From Delphinapterus leucas (lineage: Eukaryota > Chordata > Mammalia > Artiodactyla > Monodontidae), in contig NW_022098031.1 of NCBI RefSeq assembly GCF_002288925.2, forward strand, positions 9,408,354 through 9,472,353: DNA of 64,000 bases. Reading direction: 5' to 3'. This document shows positions 45,535-56,140 of this stretch, in pieces. Below the pieces are notes generated by a model. It was not told the origin of the DNA, made no database searches, and saw only the letters and a program-made list of their open reading frames with translations. A program made the position numbers and the translations under genes. How positions within the stretch are numbered: position 1 is the first letter of the stretch; each line of letters opens with the position of its first letter.

Positions 45535-48154
45535 TTATTCCCATCTTGCCCCTAGGTTCTTCAGGACCTTTATTCTTTTTTTTAGATTCCATATATTATG
45601 TGTTAGCATACGGTATTTGTTTTCCTCTTTCTGACTTACTTCACTCTGTATGACAGACTCTAGGTGCATCCACCTCACTACAAGTAACTCAATTTCGTTT
45701 CTTTTTATAGCTGGGTAATATTCCATTGTATATATGTGCCACATCTTCTTTATCCATTCATCTGTTGATGGACACTTAGGTTGCTGCCGTGTCCTGGCTA
45801 TTGTAAATAGAGCTGCAATGAACATTTTGGTACATGACTCTTTTCGAATTATGGTTTTCTCAGGGTATATGCCCAGTAGTGAGATTGCTGGGTCGTATGG
45901 TAGTTCTATTTTTAGTTTTTTAAGGAATCTCCATACTGTTCTCCATAGTGGCTGTATCAATTTACATTCCCACCAACAGTGCAAGAGGGTTCCCTTTTCT
46001 CCACACCCTCTCCAGCATTTATTGTTTGTAGATTTTTTGATGATGGCCATTCTGACCACTGTGAGATGATATCTCACTGTACTTTTGTTTTGCATTTCTC
46101 TAATGATTAATGATGTTGAGCATTATTTCATGTGTTTGTTGGCAATCTGTATATCTTCTTTGGAGAAATGTCTGTTTCGGTCTTCTGCCCATTTTTGGAT
46201 TGGGTTGTTTGTTTTTTTGATATTGAGCTGCATGAGCTGCTTGTATATTTTGGAGATTACTCCTTTGTCAGTTGCTTCATTTGCAAATATTTTCTCCAAT
46301 CCTGAGGGTTGTCTTTTCGTCTTGTTTATGGTTTCCTTTGCTATGCAAAAGCTTTTAAGTTTAATTAGGTCCCATTTGTTTATTTTTGTTTTTATTTCCA
46401 TTTCTCTAGGAAGTGGGTCAAAAAGGATCTTTCTGTGATTTCTGTCATAGAGTGTTCTGCCTATGTTTTCCTCTAAGAGTTTGATAGTTTCTGGCCTTAC
46501 ATTTAGGTCTTTAATCCATTTTGAGTTTATTTTTGTGTATGGTGTTGGGGAGTGTTCTAATTTCATACTTTTACATGTAGCTGTCCAGTTTTCCCAGCAC
46601 CACTTACTGAAGAGGCTGTCTTTTCTCCACTGTATATTCTTGCCTCCTTTATCAAAGATAGCGTGACCATAGGTGTGTGGGTTTATCTCTGGGCTTTCTA
46701 TCCTGTTTCATTGATCTGTATTTCTGTTTTTGTGCCAGTACCATACTGTCTTGATTACTGTAGCTTTGTAGTATAGTCTGAAGTCAGGGAGCCTGATTCC
46801 TCCTGCTCCGTTTTTCTTTCTCAAGATTGCTTTGGCTATTCGGGGTCTTTTGTGTTTCCACACAAATTGTGAAACTTTTTGTTCTAGTTCTGTGAAAAAT
46901 GCCACTGGTAGTTTGATAGGGATTGCATTGAATCTGTAGATTGCTTTGGGTAGTTTAGTCATTTTCACAATGTTGATTCTTCCAATCCAAGAACATGGTA
47001 TATCTCTCCATCTATTTGTATCATCTTTAATTTCTTTCATCAGTGTCTTATAATTTTCTGCATACAGGTCTTTTGTCTCCTTAGGTAGGTTTATTCCTAG
47101 ATATTTTATTCTTTTTGTTGCAGTGGTAAGTGGGAGTGTTTTCTTAATGTCACTTTCAGATTTTTCATCATTATTGTATAGGAATGCTAGAGATTTCTGT
47201 GCATTAATTTTGTATCCTGCTACTTTACCAAATTCATTGATTAGCTCTAGTAGTTTTCTGGTAGCATCTTTGGGATTCTCTATGTATAGTATCATGTCAT
47301 TTGCAAACAGTGACAGCTTTACTTCTTTTCCGATTTGTATTCCTTTTATTTCTTTTTCTTCTCTGATTGCTGTGGCTAAAACTTCTAAAACTATGTTGAA
47401 TAATAGTGGTGAGAGTGAGCAACCTTGTCTTGTTCCTGATCTTAGTGTAAATGCTTTCAGTTTTTCACCATTGAGGATGATGTTGGCTGTGGGTTTGTCA
47501 TATATGGCCTTTATTATGTTGAGGAAGGTTCCCTCTATGCCTACTTACTGGAGAGTTTTTACCATAAATGGGTGTTGAATTTTGTCAAGAGCTTTCTCTG
47601 CATCTATTGAGATGATCATATGGTTTTTCTCCTTCAGTTTGTTAATATGGTGTATCACATTGATTGATTTGCGTATATTGAAGAATCCTTGCATTCCTGG
47701 GATAAACCCCACTTGATCATGGTGTATGATCTTTTTTTTTTTTTTTTTTTGCTGTATGCGGGCCTCTCACTGTTGTGGCCTCTCCCATCATGGAGCACAG
47801 GCTCCGGACACACAGGCTCAGTGGCCATGGCTCACTGGCCCAGCCGCTCCACAGCATGTGGGATCTTCCCAGACCGGGGCACAAACCCGTGTCCCCTGCA
47901 TCGGCAGGCGGACTCTCAACCACTGTGCCACCAGGGAAGCCCCGGTGTATGATCCATTTAATGTGCCGTTGGATTCTGCTTGCTAGTATTTTTGCATCTA
48001 TGTTCGTCAGTGATATTGGCCTGTAGTTTTCTTTCTTTGTGACATCTTTGTCTGGTTTTGGTGTCAGGGTGATGGTGGCCTCGTAGAATGAGTTTTGGAG
48101 TGTTCCTGCCTCTGCTATATTTTAGAAGAGTTTGAGAAGGATAGGTGTTATCTC
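45535..48154 (-). pseudogene. LINE-1 ORF2 remnant (reverse transcriptase to C-terminus)
   Basis: ORF2 encodes the endonuclease and reverse transcriptase that copy LINE-1 RNA into the genome. Here only the reverse transcriptase and C-terminal region remain. From 47544 downstream one frame holds to the end with just two in-frame stops (46708-46710 and 46123-46125) before the terminal stop at 45535-45537; another stop is at 47545-47547. Visible blocks are [20 protein letters not shown], then [16 protein letters not shown], then [20 protein letters not shown], and [20 protein letters not shown]. The active-site motif, normally FADD, reads FAND at 47296-47307, replacing the first catalytic aspartate. 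The C-terminal Cys block [15 protein letters not shown] is intact. A SINE interrupts the upstream part. Confidence 0.93.
47732..47943 (-). mobile_element. Short CHR-type SINE inside LINE-1
   Basis: T19 run, GCTGTATGCGGGCCTCTCAC and the complement of the head ending CAGGGAAGCCCC. The exact 11-bp target duplication GGTGTATGATC is at 47721-47731 and 47944-47954. It must be younger than the LINE-1 it splits. Confidence 0.95.
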
Positions 48155-48314
48155 TCCCAACAGAATTTTTGTAGCTAAATATATAATCTCGCCCTATAGT
48201 GTTAAAAAATTATAGATGTATTCAGAACCATCTCAGTAACCTTTAGTATGTCACTAATGGTTAGAAATGTTGTATTCATTTAAACATATTTAAAATAAAA
48301 TAAATAATCATGAA

Positions 48315-48905
48315 AAAAACTGATCTGTACAATGCTAGAAGAAAACATAAATGATTTTCTCTATAGCCTAGGTGGAGGGAAAGCTATCTAAATATGACTT
48401 TAAATTCAGATGCAATAAAAGGAATTGATAAATTTGACTACATAAAAATAAAACCTTTTGCATGACAAAAAAGCACCGTGAGTAAAGTCAAAGGACAAAC
48501 AACAAATTGCGAATAAATATTTGCAACATATGTCACAGGTAAATTTCCCCAATATGTAATTTCCCCAATATGTAAAACTTATAAAGATTGAAGAAAAATA
48601 AAAGACCGAAAGTCCTATAGAAAAAAATGGACATAAGATATAAACAAAAAATGTTTATTTATACATTTGTATTGAATACATGTATATATGTATATATATA
48701 AATATTTCCATTAAATGTATGAAGAAATGTCCAATTTTATTTATAAGAGAAATTCAAATCTAAAGGAAACTGAAATACTACATCCGAACATCAGATTTGC
48801 AAAAATTTAAGCTTTAACAAGGCTGAGAAGGAACTGGGCACTGGAACAATGTTAGTGAGAATGCAAAATAGTGCAATCCCAATGGAAGGGTGTGGTATAA
48901 TAATA
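48315..48905 (+). repeat. Old LINE-1 ORF2 and 3' fragment, right part
   Basis: CTAGAAGAAAACATAAATGA, TTTGACTACATAAAAATAAA, TATTTGCAACATATGTCACA and GAGAAATTCAAATCTAAAGG follow ORF2 order on the plus strand. It continues the piece at 45066-45144 across the nested insertions. Confidence 0.8.
48542..48573. repeat. 16-bp tandem duplication in old LINE-1
   Basis: AATTTCCCCAATATGT occurs twice in tandem (48542-48557 and 48558-48573), a perfect duplication. Confidence 0.95.
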
Positions 48906-48920
48906 AATAAATTTGTTTTT

Positions 48921-49490
48921 TGTCCCAGATTCCTGATACAGAGCTCCTAAAACCCTTGGAATTTCCCGAGTGATTGGAGTGTTTTTTTATTCACAAGTCC
49001 CTTGAGAGCACACCTGAGTTTATACTAATGAAGAGAGGGGCCCCTAGATAGGCTCAGGCTGGGGCTGGTCACCCAAAAGACCAAGTTATTAGAAGGTTGG
49101 AACTTTTAGCCCCATTCCTGACCTTTGGGGAGGGGCGGGAGGAAGGACTAGAGAGTAAGTTCTATAAAAACTCATGAACAACAACATGTGATGAGCTTCT
49201 GGGTTGAACACATCCAAGTGCTGGAAGGGTGTTGCCCTGGAGAGGACTTGGAAGCTCTGCACCCCTCTCCCCATACCTTGCCCTATGATCTCTTCCATCT
49301 GGCTGTTCCTGAGTTGTATCCTTTGTAATAAACTGGTAGGTGCAAATGAAGTGCTTCCCTGTGTTTGTGAGCCATTCTGGCAAATTATCAAACCTGAGGA
49401 GGTGGTCGTGGGAACCCCTGATTGATGGCCATAGGTCAGAAAGTGGCCAGGGGCTTGCAGCTAACATCTGAAATTCAATGCAAATGCAGA
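48921..49490 (+). repeat. Solo LTR of an endogenous retrovirus, family unassigned
   Basis: Starts TGTCCCAGATTCCTGATAC. A TATA box TATAAAAA is at 49163-49170 and a polyadenylation signal AATAAA at 49327-49332. Between them is a typical R-like stretch. The tail contains CCTGTGTTTGTGAGCCATTC and GAGGAGGTGGTCGTGGGAAC, words typical of a mammalian ERV LTR. No internal genes are adjacent. The 3' boundary is approximate. Confidence 0.6.
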
Positions 49491-49566
49491 TTTTCCCGTT
49501 TTATAAGGACACTAGTCATATTGGATTAGGGGCCCACCCCACTCCAGTATGAATTCATCTTAACTA

Positions 49567-50369
49567 CAGTAGTACACCCTAATCTGTGGGAGATGCAATC
49601 CAAGACTGCCAGTGAATGCCTGAAAATGCGCAGAGCACTGAGCCCTGTATATACTATGTTTTTTTCTTATGCATACATACCTAAGATAAAGTTTATAAAT
49701 TTAGCACAGTAAAAGATTAACAACAATTGCAAATAATAAAATAGAACAATTATAACAATATACTATAATAAATGTTATGTGAATATGCTGTCTCTCACTC
49801 TCTCAAAATATACAAATTTAGTGCTTTTTCTATCTTAACTAACCGCTTATGGCACTGTGGCTATAACTTTTGCAGTTTGAGCGGCGACAGCAAAACACTA
49901 TGAATTTCTTTTTCCTTCTTCATGATTCGTTCTCACAGTAGAACTTAGCAACCTCAGCACACAATTTTTTTCTTTCCTTATAAAGTCAGGAATTTTCTCC
50001 TTTTCACTTAAAAGAAGCACTTTACGGCTTCTCTTTGGCATATCCGAATTGCCAGCATCACTTCACTTGTGCTTTGGGGCCATCATTAAGTAAAATAAGC
50101 TGCTTGAACACAAGCACTGCGATACCATGACAGTCAGTCTTGTAACCCAGACGGCTACTAAGTGACTACTGGGCAGGATATGCTGGACGAAGGGATGATT
50201 TATGTCCTGGTCAGGACTGAGTGAGATGGTGTGAGATTTCATCATGCTGCTCAGAACGATGGGCAATTTAAAACTTCTGAGTTGTTTCTTTCTGAAATTT
50301 TCCATTTAATAATTTTGGACCATGGTTTACTGTGGAAAACTGAAACTGTGGGTAAGGGGGGAACTGTTG
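49567..50369 (-). mobile_element. Tigger-group DNA transposon, internally deleted
   Basis: Left end CAGTAGTACACCCTAATCTG and right end reading inward ACAACAGTTCCCCCCTTACC are imperfect inverted repeats, with TA next to the left one. The length (about 0.8 kb) indicates a deleted, non-autonomous copy. It is a different family from the two Tigger1 copies. Subfamily (Tigger3/4/7-like) is not decided. Confidence 0.7.
49898..50041 (-). pseudogene. Tigger-type transposase N-terminal remnant
   Basis: Starting at the ATG at 50039-50041 the minus strand encodes 47 residues beginning MPKRSRKVLLLSEKEKIPDF, then a stop at 49898-49900. This is the N-terminal helix-turn-helix of pogo/Tigger transposases (the MPKRSRK..LSEK..LDLIRKEK type), which binds the transposon ends. 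The catalytic domain is absent. It is too short to appear in ordinary ORF lists, yet it is the strongest evidence for the class of this element. Confidence 0.75.
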
Positions 50370-50370
50370 T

Positions 50371-51214
50371 GAGTACATTTGAAACAACCCTATTTCCAAA
50401 TAGGTTCACATTCTGAGGTATAGGACATCTACATATGAATTTGGTTAATTCATAATTTATATGGATATCAAAACATAATTTAACTTGTAACATTTACTAT
50501 ATAATAAAGACCTCTAAGAATAAAAATGTCCCCCACCAATTCATACAGCCACCTTTCTAAAATAAAGGTAATTGTAAAGGACAAATACAAGGCAGAGATA
50601 AGAAAGTGAAATAACTTTCACTGAACTCTTGTAATGTGTCAGTAAATATTTAGGCATTTGAAGCATATATCATATAACCTGATATCAGTTTTATCAGGGA
50701 GCTAGATAGGCGTAAATAACAAAAACCAAGTGTCGGTAATTAAGTTACTTAAGTAGAACTGGATCAGTTAGAAACTGGATTCAGACTTGGATATGTCTGA
50801 CTGCAAAGCCTAGGCACTTTCCTCTACTTTTTCCCCGGCTCTCTGCAAAGCCAAACTATCAATAATAATGACATAATGATAATAATAACAACAACAACAC
50901 ATGGAAATGTTTCATTAAAGCAATTGTTTCTTCTAGCAGAGAGCAAAACAACAAGCGAATTAAAACAATCAGTGCTATATCTGACAGGGTGATACATTCA
51001 AAGCTTCAATTCTCCAATGTTCACGGCAGGATTTTCCTTCTTACAGTTGAACAGAGGCTAATTTCTAAGAGAAAAAGGGGAAAAAGAAACAACAGAACAC
51101 AATTCAAATATTTATGAATGCCAAAAATTAAAGACCCTTTTTTCATATTTGATTTTGAAATCTTCAGGCTAATCATAAAGACAGTATTATCCTGAGAATT
51201 TCACGACAGCAATA
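50371..51214. other. Unrecognised sequence
   Basis: No element or gene recognised. Short (AAT)n and (AAC)n runs are at 50865-50900. Confidence 0.4.
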
Positions 51215-51405
51215 GCTAACAGTTATTAAAGTTTCGTAGGTGCCAAGCACTGTGCCAATTGCTTGTCATGTATTAACTCATTTAAACCTCACAGTGATCT
51301 CGTGGGTTAGGGATAATATTACCTCCATTTTACAGGTGATAGAGCAGAGGAACACAGCCCAAATTCAAAGCCTGGTTCTCAGACACTATGCCTAGCTGTT
51401 TCCTG
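51215..51405 (-). repeat. MIR, minus strand
   Basis: GTGCCAAGCACTGTGCCAAT, TATTAACTCATTTAAACCTC, TCCATTTTACAGGTGATAGA and AAATTCAAAGCCTGGTTCTC are in reverse-complement MIR order. Confidence 0.82.
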
Positions 51406-51489
51406 CTGAATAGAAAAGTTAAACGATAAATGAGATGCTGTGTGATCAAAATTCTGTTTTGTAGCCAAATCTTTGCTAATGGAGGAATT

Positions 51490-51720
51490 ACAGTGGTTGG
51501 AGGTTTTGGGGTCAGTCAGACTGGAAAGTGAATACTGGTTCACCTTTTATTAAGCACATGACCTTAGGCATGTAGCCTAGCCCTCCCAGGCCTCATTTAT
51601 CATTTTCAAAATTGGGATAATAATACTTTTCCCACAGGTTATTATGAAAATTAAATGAGATAATATATGCAAAGCACAATCACTGGAGCATAGGTAATAA
51701 CTCTCAAATTTACTATTGTT
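51490..51720 (+). repeat. MIR, plus strand
   Basis: TTTGGGGTCAGTCAGACTGG, GACCTTAGGCATGTAGCCTA, AATTGGGATAATAATACTTT and GTTATTATGAAAATTAAATG are in MIR order. Confidence 0.82.
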
Positions 51721-53332
51721 ACACATATGCCTTTGAATTACATTCAGATATATTTCCATGTCTTATAAATCTTGTTAACTGATAACTTACCACCCTTTAA
51801 AGGGAGTTCATGTGCTTCAGGAAAAGGATAGATACCTATTTAAACAAAGAGATTGTTGCTTATCGATTTGCTTGAGATCGAAGCAAGACATTAGTCTCAA
51901 AAGCCAAGTTTTGCTAAGAAAGAAATAATTTTTAATTTCTTTTACCTTTATTAGCATACTGAAAATTGGGCCTGAATGTCTGAAATGTAAATTTATTCCC
52001 TTGAGTAGGGAAAAGACTTCTGAAGTCTTTCTTGGCTGGCTCTCTGTCTAGACTGTAATGAGAACATAACATAGAGGAAGTAGGAATTATAGTAAGAAGC
52101 ATTGCACAAGTAGATTAAGGAAGTCAACTAGCAGAGTCCTTGGAGCAGCCCTTTTTCCTTAGGACTGGGAGCCCCAGAAAGCACCTCAAGAAAGCTGGTA
52201 GAAGGAGGCATTTCAGAAACACCCAGAGAGGTTAAGAAGCATCCAGAAACCTCAAAGTTTATGGCCAGCTTCTCTGGTTGGGGTATAATGTGGGGAGGTT
52301 GTAGGCCTCTGGGAGAAGCCCAGTTTGGGGCTAATTGTTCCACCCACGTCATGTGGGAAGAAGAGCACGGAGGTGGTGGTAAGAGAAGACCACATCAATG
52401 AGCCTCAGCAGCGCGCCTGTTTCCCTGGAGCCCAGAGGTGGCAAACGTGTGCAGAAAAGTAAGCAGAAGCTCTAAAGAGGCCAGAAATCAGCAGAGGCCT
52501 AGGGTTAGAGTGAAGAGCAAAGACTCCCATTCTAGGAATTGGTAACAGAAAATACAGATTCCAGTAGTGGGTGCTGGCATGTCTCCTTACAAATTGTGAT
52601 AGTTCTAGCTACACCTCAGTGACCATCGGGCCCAGGAGCAATCCAAATCAGCAACTGCACAGCAGCGACCAGCAAGGGCTTTCCAGCTGTCTTTCCTCAC
52701 AGCTAAACGTTAGCCTGTAGACCTCCCCTCCCCTTTTCTCTTAATACCAGCTTGGAGAGGAGCAGGAGAAAATAGCAAAACTCTGAACGACTGAGAATTT
52801 TCCTGAGGCATCCAGGCAGAGATTGTAGAGATTAAACCATAGGTCAGACTGATATCACTGGATTGTACCAAAATATAGTGTTTTTTCTTCTCCTACCTGG
52901 TGGGTGGATCTCCTGGGTTAGATAAGATGTAGGCAATATGAAGTACAGTTCCTTTGGACATCTTGCCTCATGTAAGAGCCTGTGAGAGATACTTAGAAAT
53001 CAATGTATAGCATGTATTTACACCAAGGACTGGTTACAACCCCTACTAAAATTAGAATGAAAAGTTGCCTTGAGGGCAGGGCCATGAACCTATGAGAAAA
53101 ACAGGAGAGGAATTCAGACTGTCATACAGAAATGCAGAGAGAAAGAAAGACCTAGTGTGTAGTTTCTGGCATTCAAAATAGGCTTTTTGGATATGCAACA
53201 AGACAGTGAATTTGAAAGTCAGTCTTTTAAAGAAAGCCTTTGGAAACAGCCTACACAAAGCTAATTCCCATGTTGGAAAGGGATGGCATTGAAGGTAGTG
53301 ACAGAAAACAGATGAAAGGATCAGTGTTGTAA
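51721..53332. other. Long stretch without recognised element
   Basis: About 1.6 kb, less AT-rich than its surroundings at 52100-52750. No repeat or gene was recognised. The 74-codon minus-strand frame at 52128-52352 has no known domain. Confidence 0.4.
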
Positions 53333-53760
53333 GTTAGCTTCTCCAGAAATAGATGCTGAGACAGAGTTTGGGGTGCAAGATGTTCATTAGGGATCAGTAC
53401 CTGTGAAAAAGGGGGAAGGAAGCAGGATTGGACAGAAGGAGAAATTGATGAGATTGTGATGAGACTCGACAAAGCCTCAGCCAACCCAAAGGGAAACTCT
53501 AGAAGTGAGAACTGCCCATTAACATTGTTTTGCAGTCTGCTGAATTGGCCAGGTCTTTATACCCCGCCTCACTTAGGGTTGCCCTGGGAAGGGCATGACC
53601 TTGGATGAGATGCCTTTCTGTAGCTGAAGCAGATCCTGAAGGAGCTGTAAGTCAGATGCTATCTGCTGACCACTCTCTCAGTTGCCAACGCAGCAAGTCT
53701 TTCCTTGAAGGGGAATCTGAGCAGTGATCCTTAAGTCAACCACAATTGGGTTGGAGACAA
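53333..53760. repeat. Unassigned interspersed repeat, possibly LTR-derived
   Basis: TTAGCTTCTCCAGAAATAGA, GAGTTTGGGGTGCAAGATGT and TCATTAGGGATCAGTACCTG resemble a mammalian repeat that recurs in weaker form at 55766. The class is not established. Confidence 0.35.
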
Positions 53761-55244
53761 AGTTCCCAATTCCCCTTTCCTGAAGGACTCTGAAATACAT
53801 GTTAGTCCCAAAGGGGCATGCTCTGAGTACTAAGAGGGTGCGTGACCCAGTAAAGCCCTGAGGTTATGATGAAGAGACTGCTGGGTAGATTTGCAGACAA
53901 ATAGGGCCAGTAGCCCCTTGGTGAGTGCCGTTTGAGGGAGCATCCCTTTCCAGCCACTGTACATCTAAGACCAGGAGGATTCTGAGACCAGTATAGATTT
54001 GAGGACCCCTATCTTACCACCTAAACCACACCTATATTACTCCCCACACCCGGACACCACCTTAGAGTGGAGCAAAAGAAGCAATGAAGCATTTAGTATT
54101 TACTGGAGTTAACTGACCAGAAATTGAATTCCCTAAAGAGATTTAAAATGATTGGACCAGACTAAGGTTCCATATTTAGACTAAAACTTGGTTTTTAATT
54201 TTCCGTTATCTAGCAGGCTGAGGGATCATCAGGGAGAAAACATCAGTTGAGAGGCACTCAAAGAAACCACATCTGCTCTGCACATTTGTGTGTGGTATGA
54301 GGGACATTTTGTATTCACTGCATTACCAAAGAAAAACAAGCACCAAAAGTTCATTCCAGACTTGGGGGACAAAAATGAGATTGGAAGAGGGGTCAGGATT
54401 ATGTTTTCTGAGAAGATACGTTATGCAGTTGCTAGGTTTGGTGGGTGAACAGTGTGATTTTTCATCCTGGCTTACTTCCTGTATGAAGTTCTGAAATATT
54501 AGGACCTTACTCATTCTCACTGGTCATAAAAATTATATGTTAAACAAAGCCCAAGATTTAGTAACCTACAAATCACTTCTGACTTCCCACTACTGGGAAA
54601 ACCTACACCCAGCAAAAAAAATTGTTGTAGTGGACCTAGTTGCCTACGAACATTACAAACACCAAAATCTTTGGCACCCAGAGACTAAAGAAAATTAAAT
54701 CCACATAAATCTCTTCATCAGCAAGTAAAAGCCCAAAACAATACAACTGAAACTCTGGGATCAAACGATGGCAAGATGTGAGAGGCAGGCCATCTACTGT
54801 CAGGAACCCCAGGTATAGCTCAGAACTGACGAACAGAGCTTCAGATGAGAGAAGCCTGGCCATCCATTGGCTGTGCCAGCCCCTTGGGAGGGAAGCTACA
54901 GATGAAAATGTCAAACAAAGCCTGGAACAACTGTGGTCCTAATTGTTTAAACTTACTAATCCCTTCAAAATGCTCAAATGCTCAAAATGATCACTTTTAT
55001 TATGGCCACAAAAGTCTAATTCTGGAAGGAATTTTAGCCCCATTTCTAAATTATTTTTTCTTTGGATAATGGAATAGAACCTTGATGGTTTATTGTGTAA
55101 CATTATCATATGTACTCAAAGGTATGCCAACATATCTTTCCAACCTCCCTGAAGTATCTGTAAATGAAACCCCTTTCCTTTTTCCACCTCCCCTAGAGCT
55201 CCATCATGTTGCAAATAGGACTGATTTTTATAATAATAACAGCA
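53761..55244. other. Long stretch without recognised element
   Basis: About 1.5 kb with no recognised repeat or gene. Confidence 0.4.
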
Positions 55245-55700
55245 GCAACAACTGACATTTACTGAACATTCACTATATGCCAAGCATTATACTCAGTGAT
55301 TACAATCGTTTTTAAATTTTAATTCCTCCAACTCTTCAGAAGATAAGCATTATTTTTTTAATTTTTATTTATTTATTTTTTTTGCGGTACGTGGGCCTCT
55401 CACTGTTGTGGCCTCTCCCGTTGCGGAGCACAGGCTCCGGACGCGCAGGCTCAGCGGCCATGGCTCACGGGCCCAGCCGCTTCACGGCATGTGGGATCCT
55501 CCCGGACCAGGGCACGAACCCGTGTCCCCTGCATCGGCAGGCGGACTCTCAACCACTGCACCACCAGGGAAGCCCATGATAAGCATTATTATTATCTCCA
55601 TATTACCTTGAAGAATAGGAGGCTCGGAGAGATTAAGTAATTTTTCCAAAGTCTCACATTAGGATAGAACTGAGTGAAAAGCCAGAAATTATCCCTAAGT
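55245..55700 (-). repeat. MIR, minus strand, split by a SINE
   Basis: ACTGACATTTACTGAACATT and GCCAAGCATTATACTCAGTG lie left of the SINE. TATCTCCATATTACCTTGAA and GGAGAGATTAAGTAATTTTT lie to its right. Confidence 0.75.
55355..55577 (-). mobile_element. Short CHR-type SINE inside a MIR
   Basis: AT-rich tail, GCGGTACGTGGGCCTCTCAC and the complement of the head ending CAGGGAAGCCC. The exact 13-bp target duplication GATAAGCATTATT is at 55342-55354 and 55578-55590. Its body is among the least diverged in the window. Confidence 0.96.
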
Positions 55701-55765
55701 AAGGAAAGCTACTAATGATGGTGAAATTGGCATGATTTTGTCTATGAATCCTGTGGTGTTGTCTT

Positions 55766-56140
55766 AGCTTGTGTAACCCAGACAGCAGAGTCTGAGGCAA
55801 GGAGCTTGTAGTAATTCTACTTGATTAGGGAGTGCATTTCCAGCTGTGAAGGACAAGGAAAGTGAAGCAGAAAAGGAGGAGCCAATATAAGACTACATTA
55901 TCAAGTTGGTAGCTGTCAAGTGAGACTGATTGTTCAAATCCACAGGCTCATCCTCCAGGAAGTCACATAAACAGCATCTCAAAACAGTCCATCTAGAGGG
56001 AGAAAGAGAGAAGAATATACTTACTAGCTGTCTCCTTTTGCAAAAGTTTGCCTCATGGGGCACTAACTCCATGCACTTCAGCGTTTTACATATGTGTGCC
56101 ACAAGCAGAATCCTGTGGCATTCTTTATCTTGGCATTAAC
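55766..56140. repeat. Unassigned interspersed repeat related to 53333-53760
   Basis: TTAGCTTGTGTAACCCAGAC, GAGTCTGAGGCAAGGAGCTT and TTGATTAGGGAGTGCATTTC parallel the words at 53333. Low confidence. Confidence 0.3.

Larger units (their letters stand above)
45211..48154 (-). mobile_element. LINE-1, 5'-truncated, cetartiodactyl type, minus strand
   Basis: Begins with a T run at 45213 (3' tail), then the 3' UTR with ATCTTTATTGGAGTATAATT and GGTCACAAAGCACAGAGCTG, then ORF2 in reverse. It stops at 48154 in the N-terminal part of the reverse transcriptase. The exact 10-bp target duplication TCCCAACAGA is at 45201-45210 and 48155-48164. It contains a short SINE at 47732-47943. It is the largest and best preserved LINE-1 in the window. 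Confidence 0.95.
45129..48330 (+). mobile_element. Unknown 216-bp retroposed sequence with target duplication, split by LINE-1
   Basis: An old LINE-1 is interrupted between AAAAACTGACCTGTAC (45129-45144) and AAAAACTGATCTGTAC (48315-48330), a 15/16 duplication. Apart from the younger LINE-1, the inserted sequence is 45145-45210 plus 48165-48314, 216 bp. On the plus strand it ends with overlapping AATAAA signals (48294-48299 and 48299-48304), then AATCATG and an A run at 48313-48319. This fits a short 3' end copied from a polyadenylated RNA. I do not recognise the source. Confidence 0.5.

Noticed and set aside
45734..46438. Plus-strand frames of 111 and 117 codons, and 47123-47578 (151 codons)
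   Set aside because: They are antisense to LINE-1 ORF2, whose minus-strand protein is clearly recognisable.
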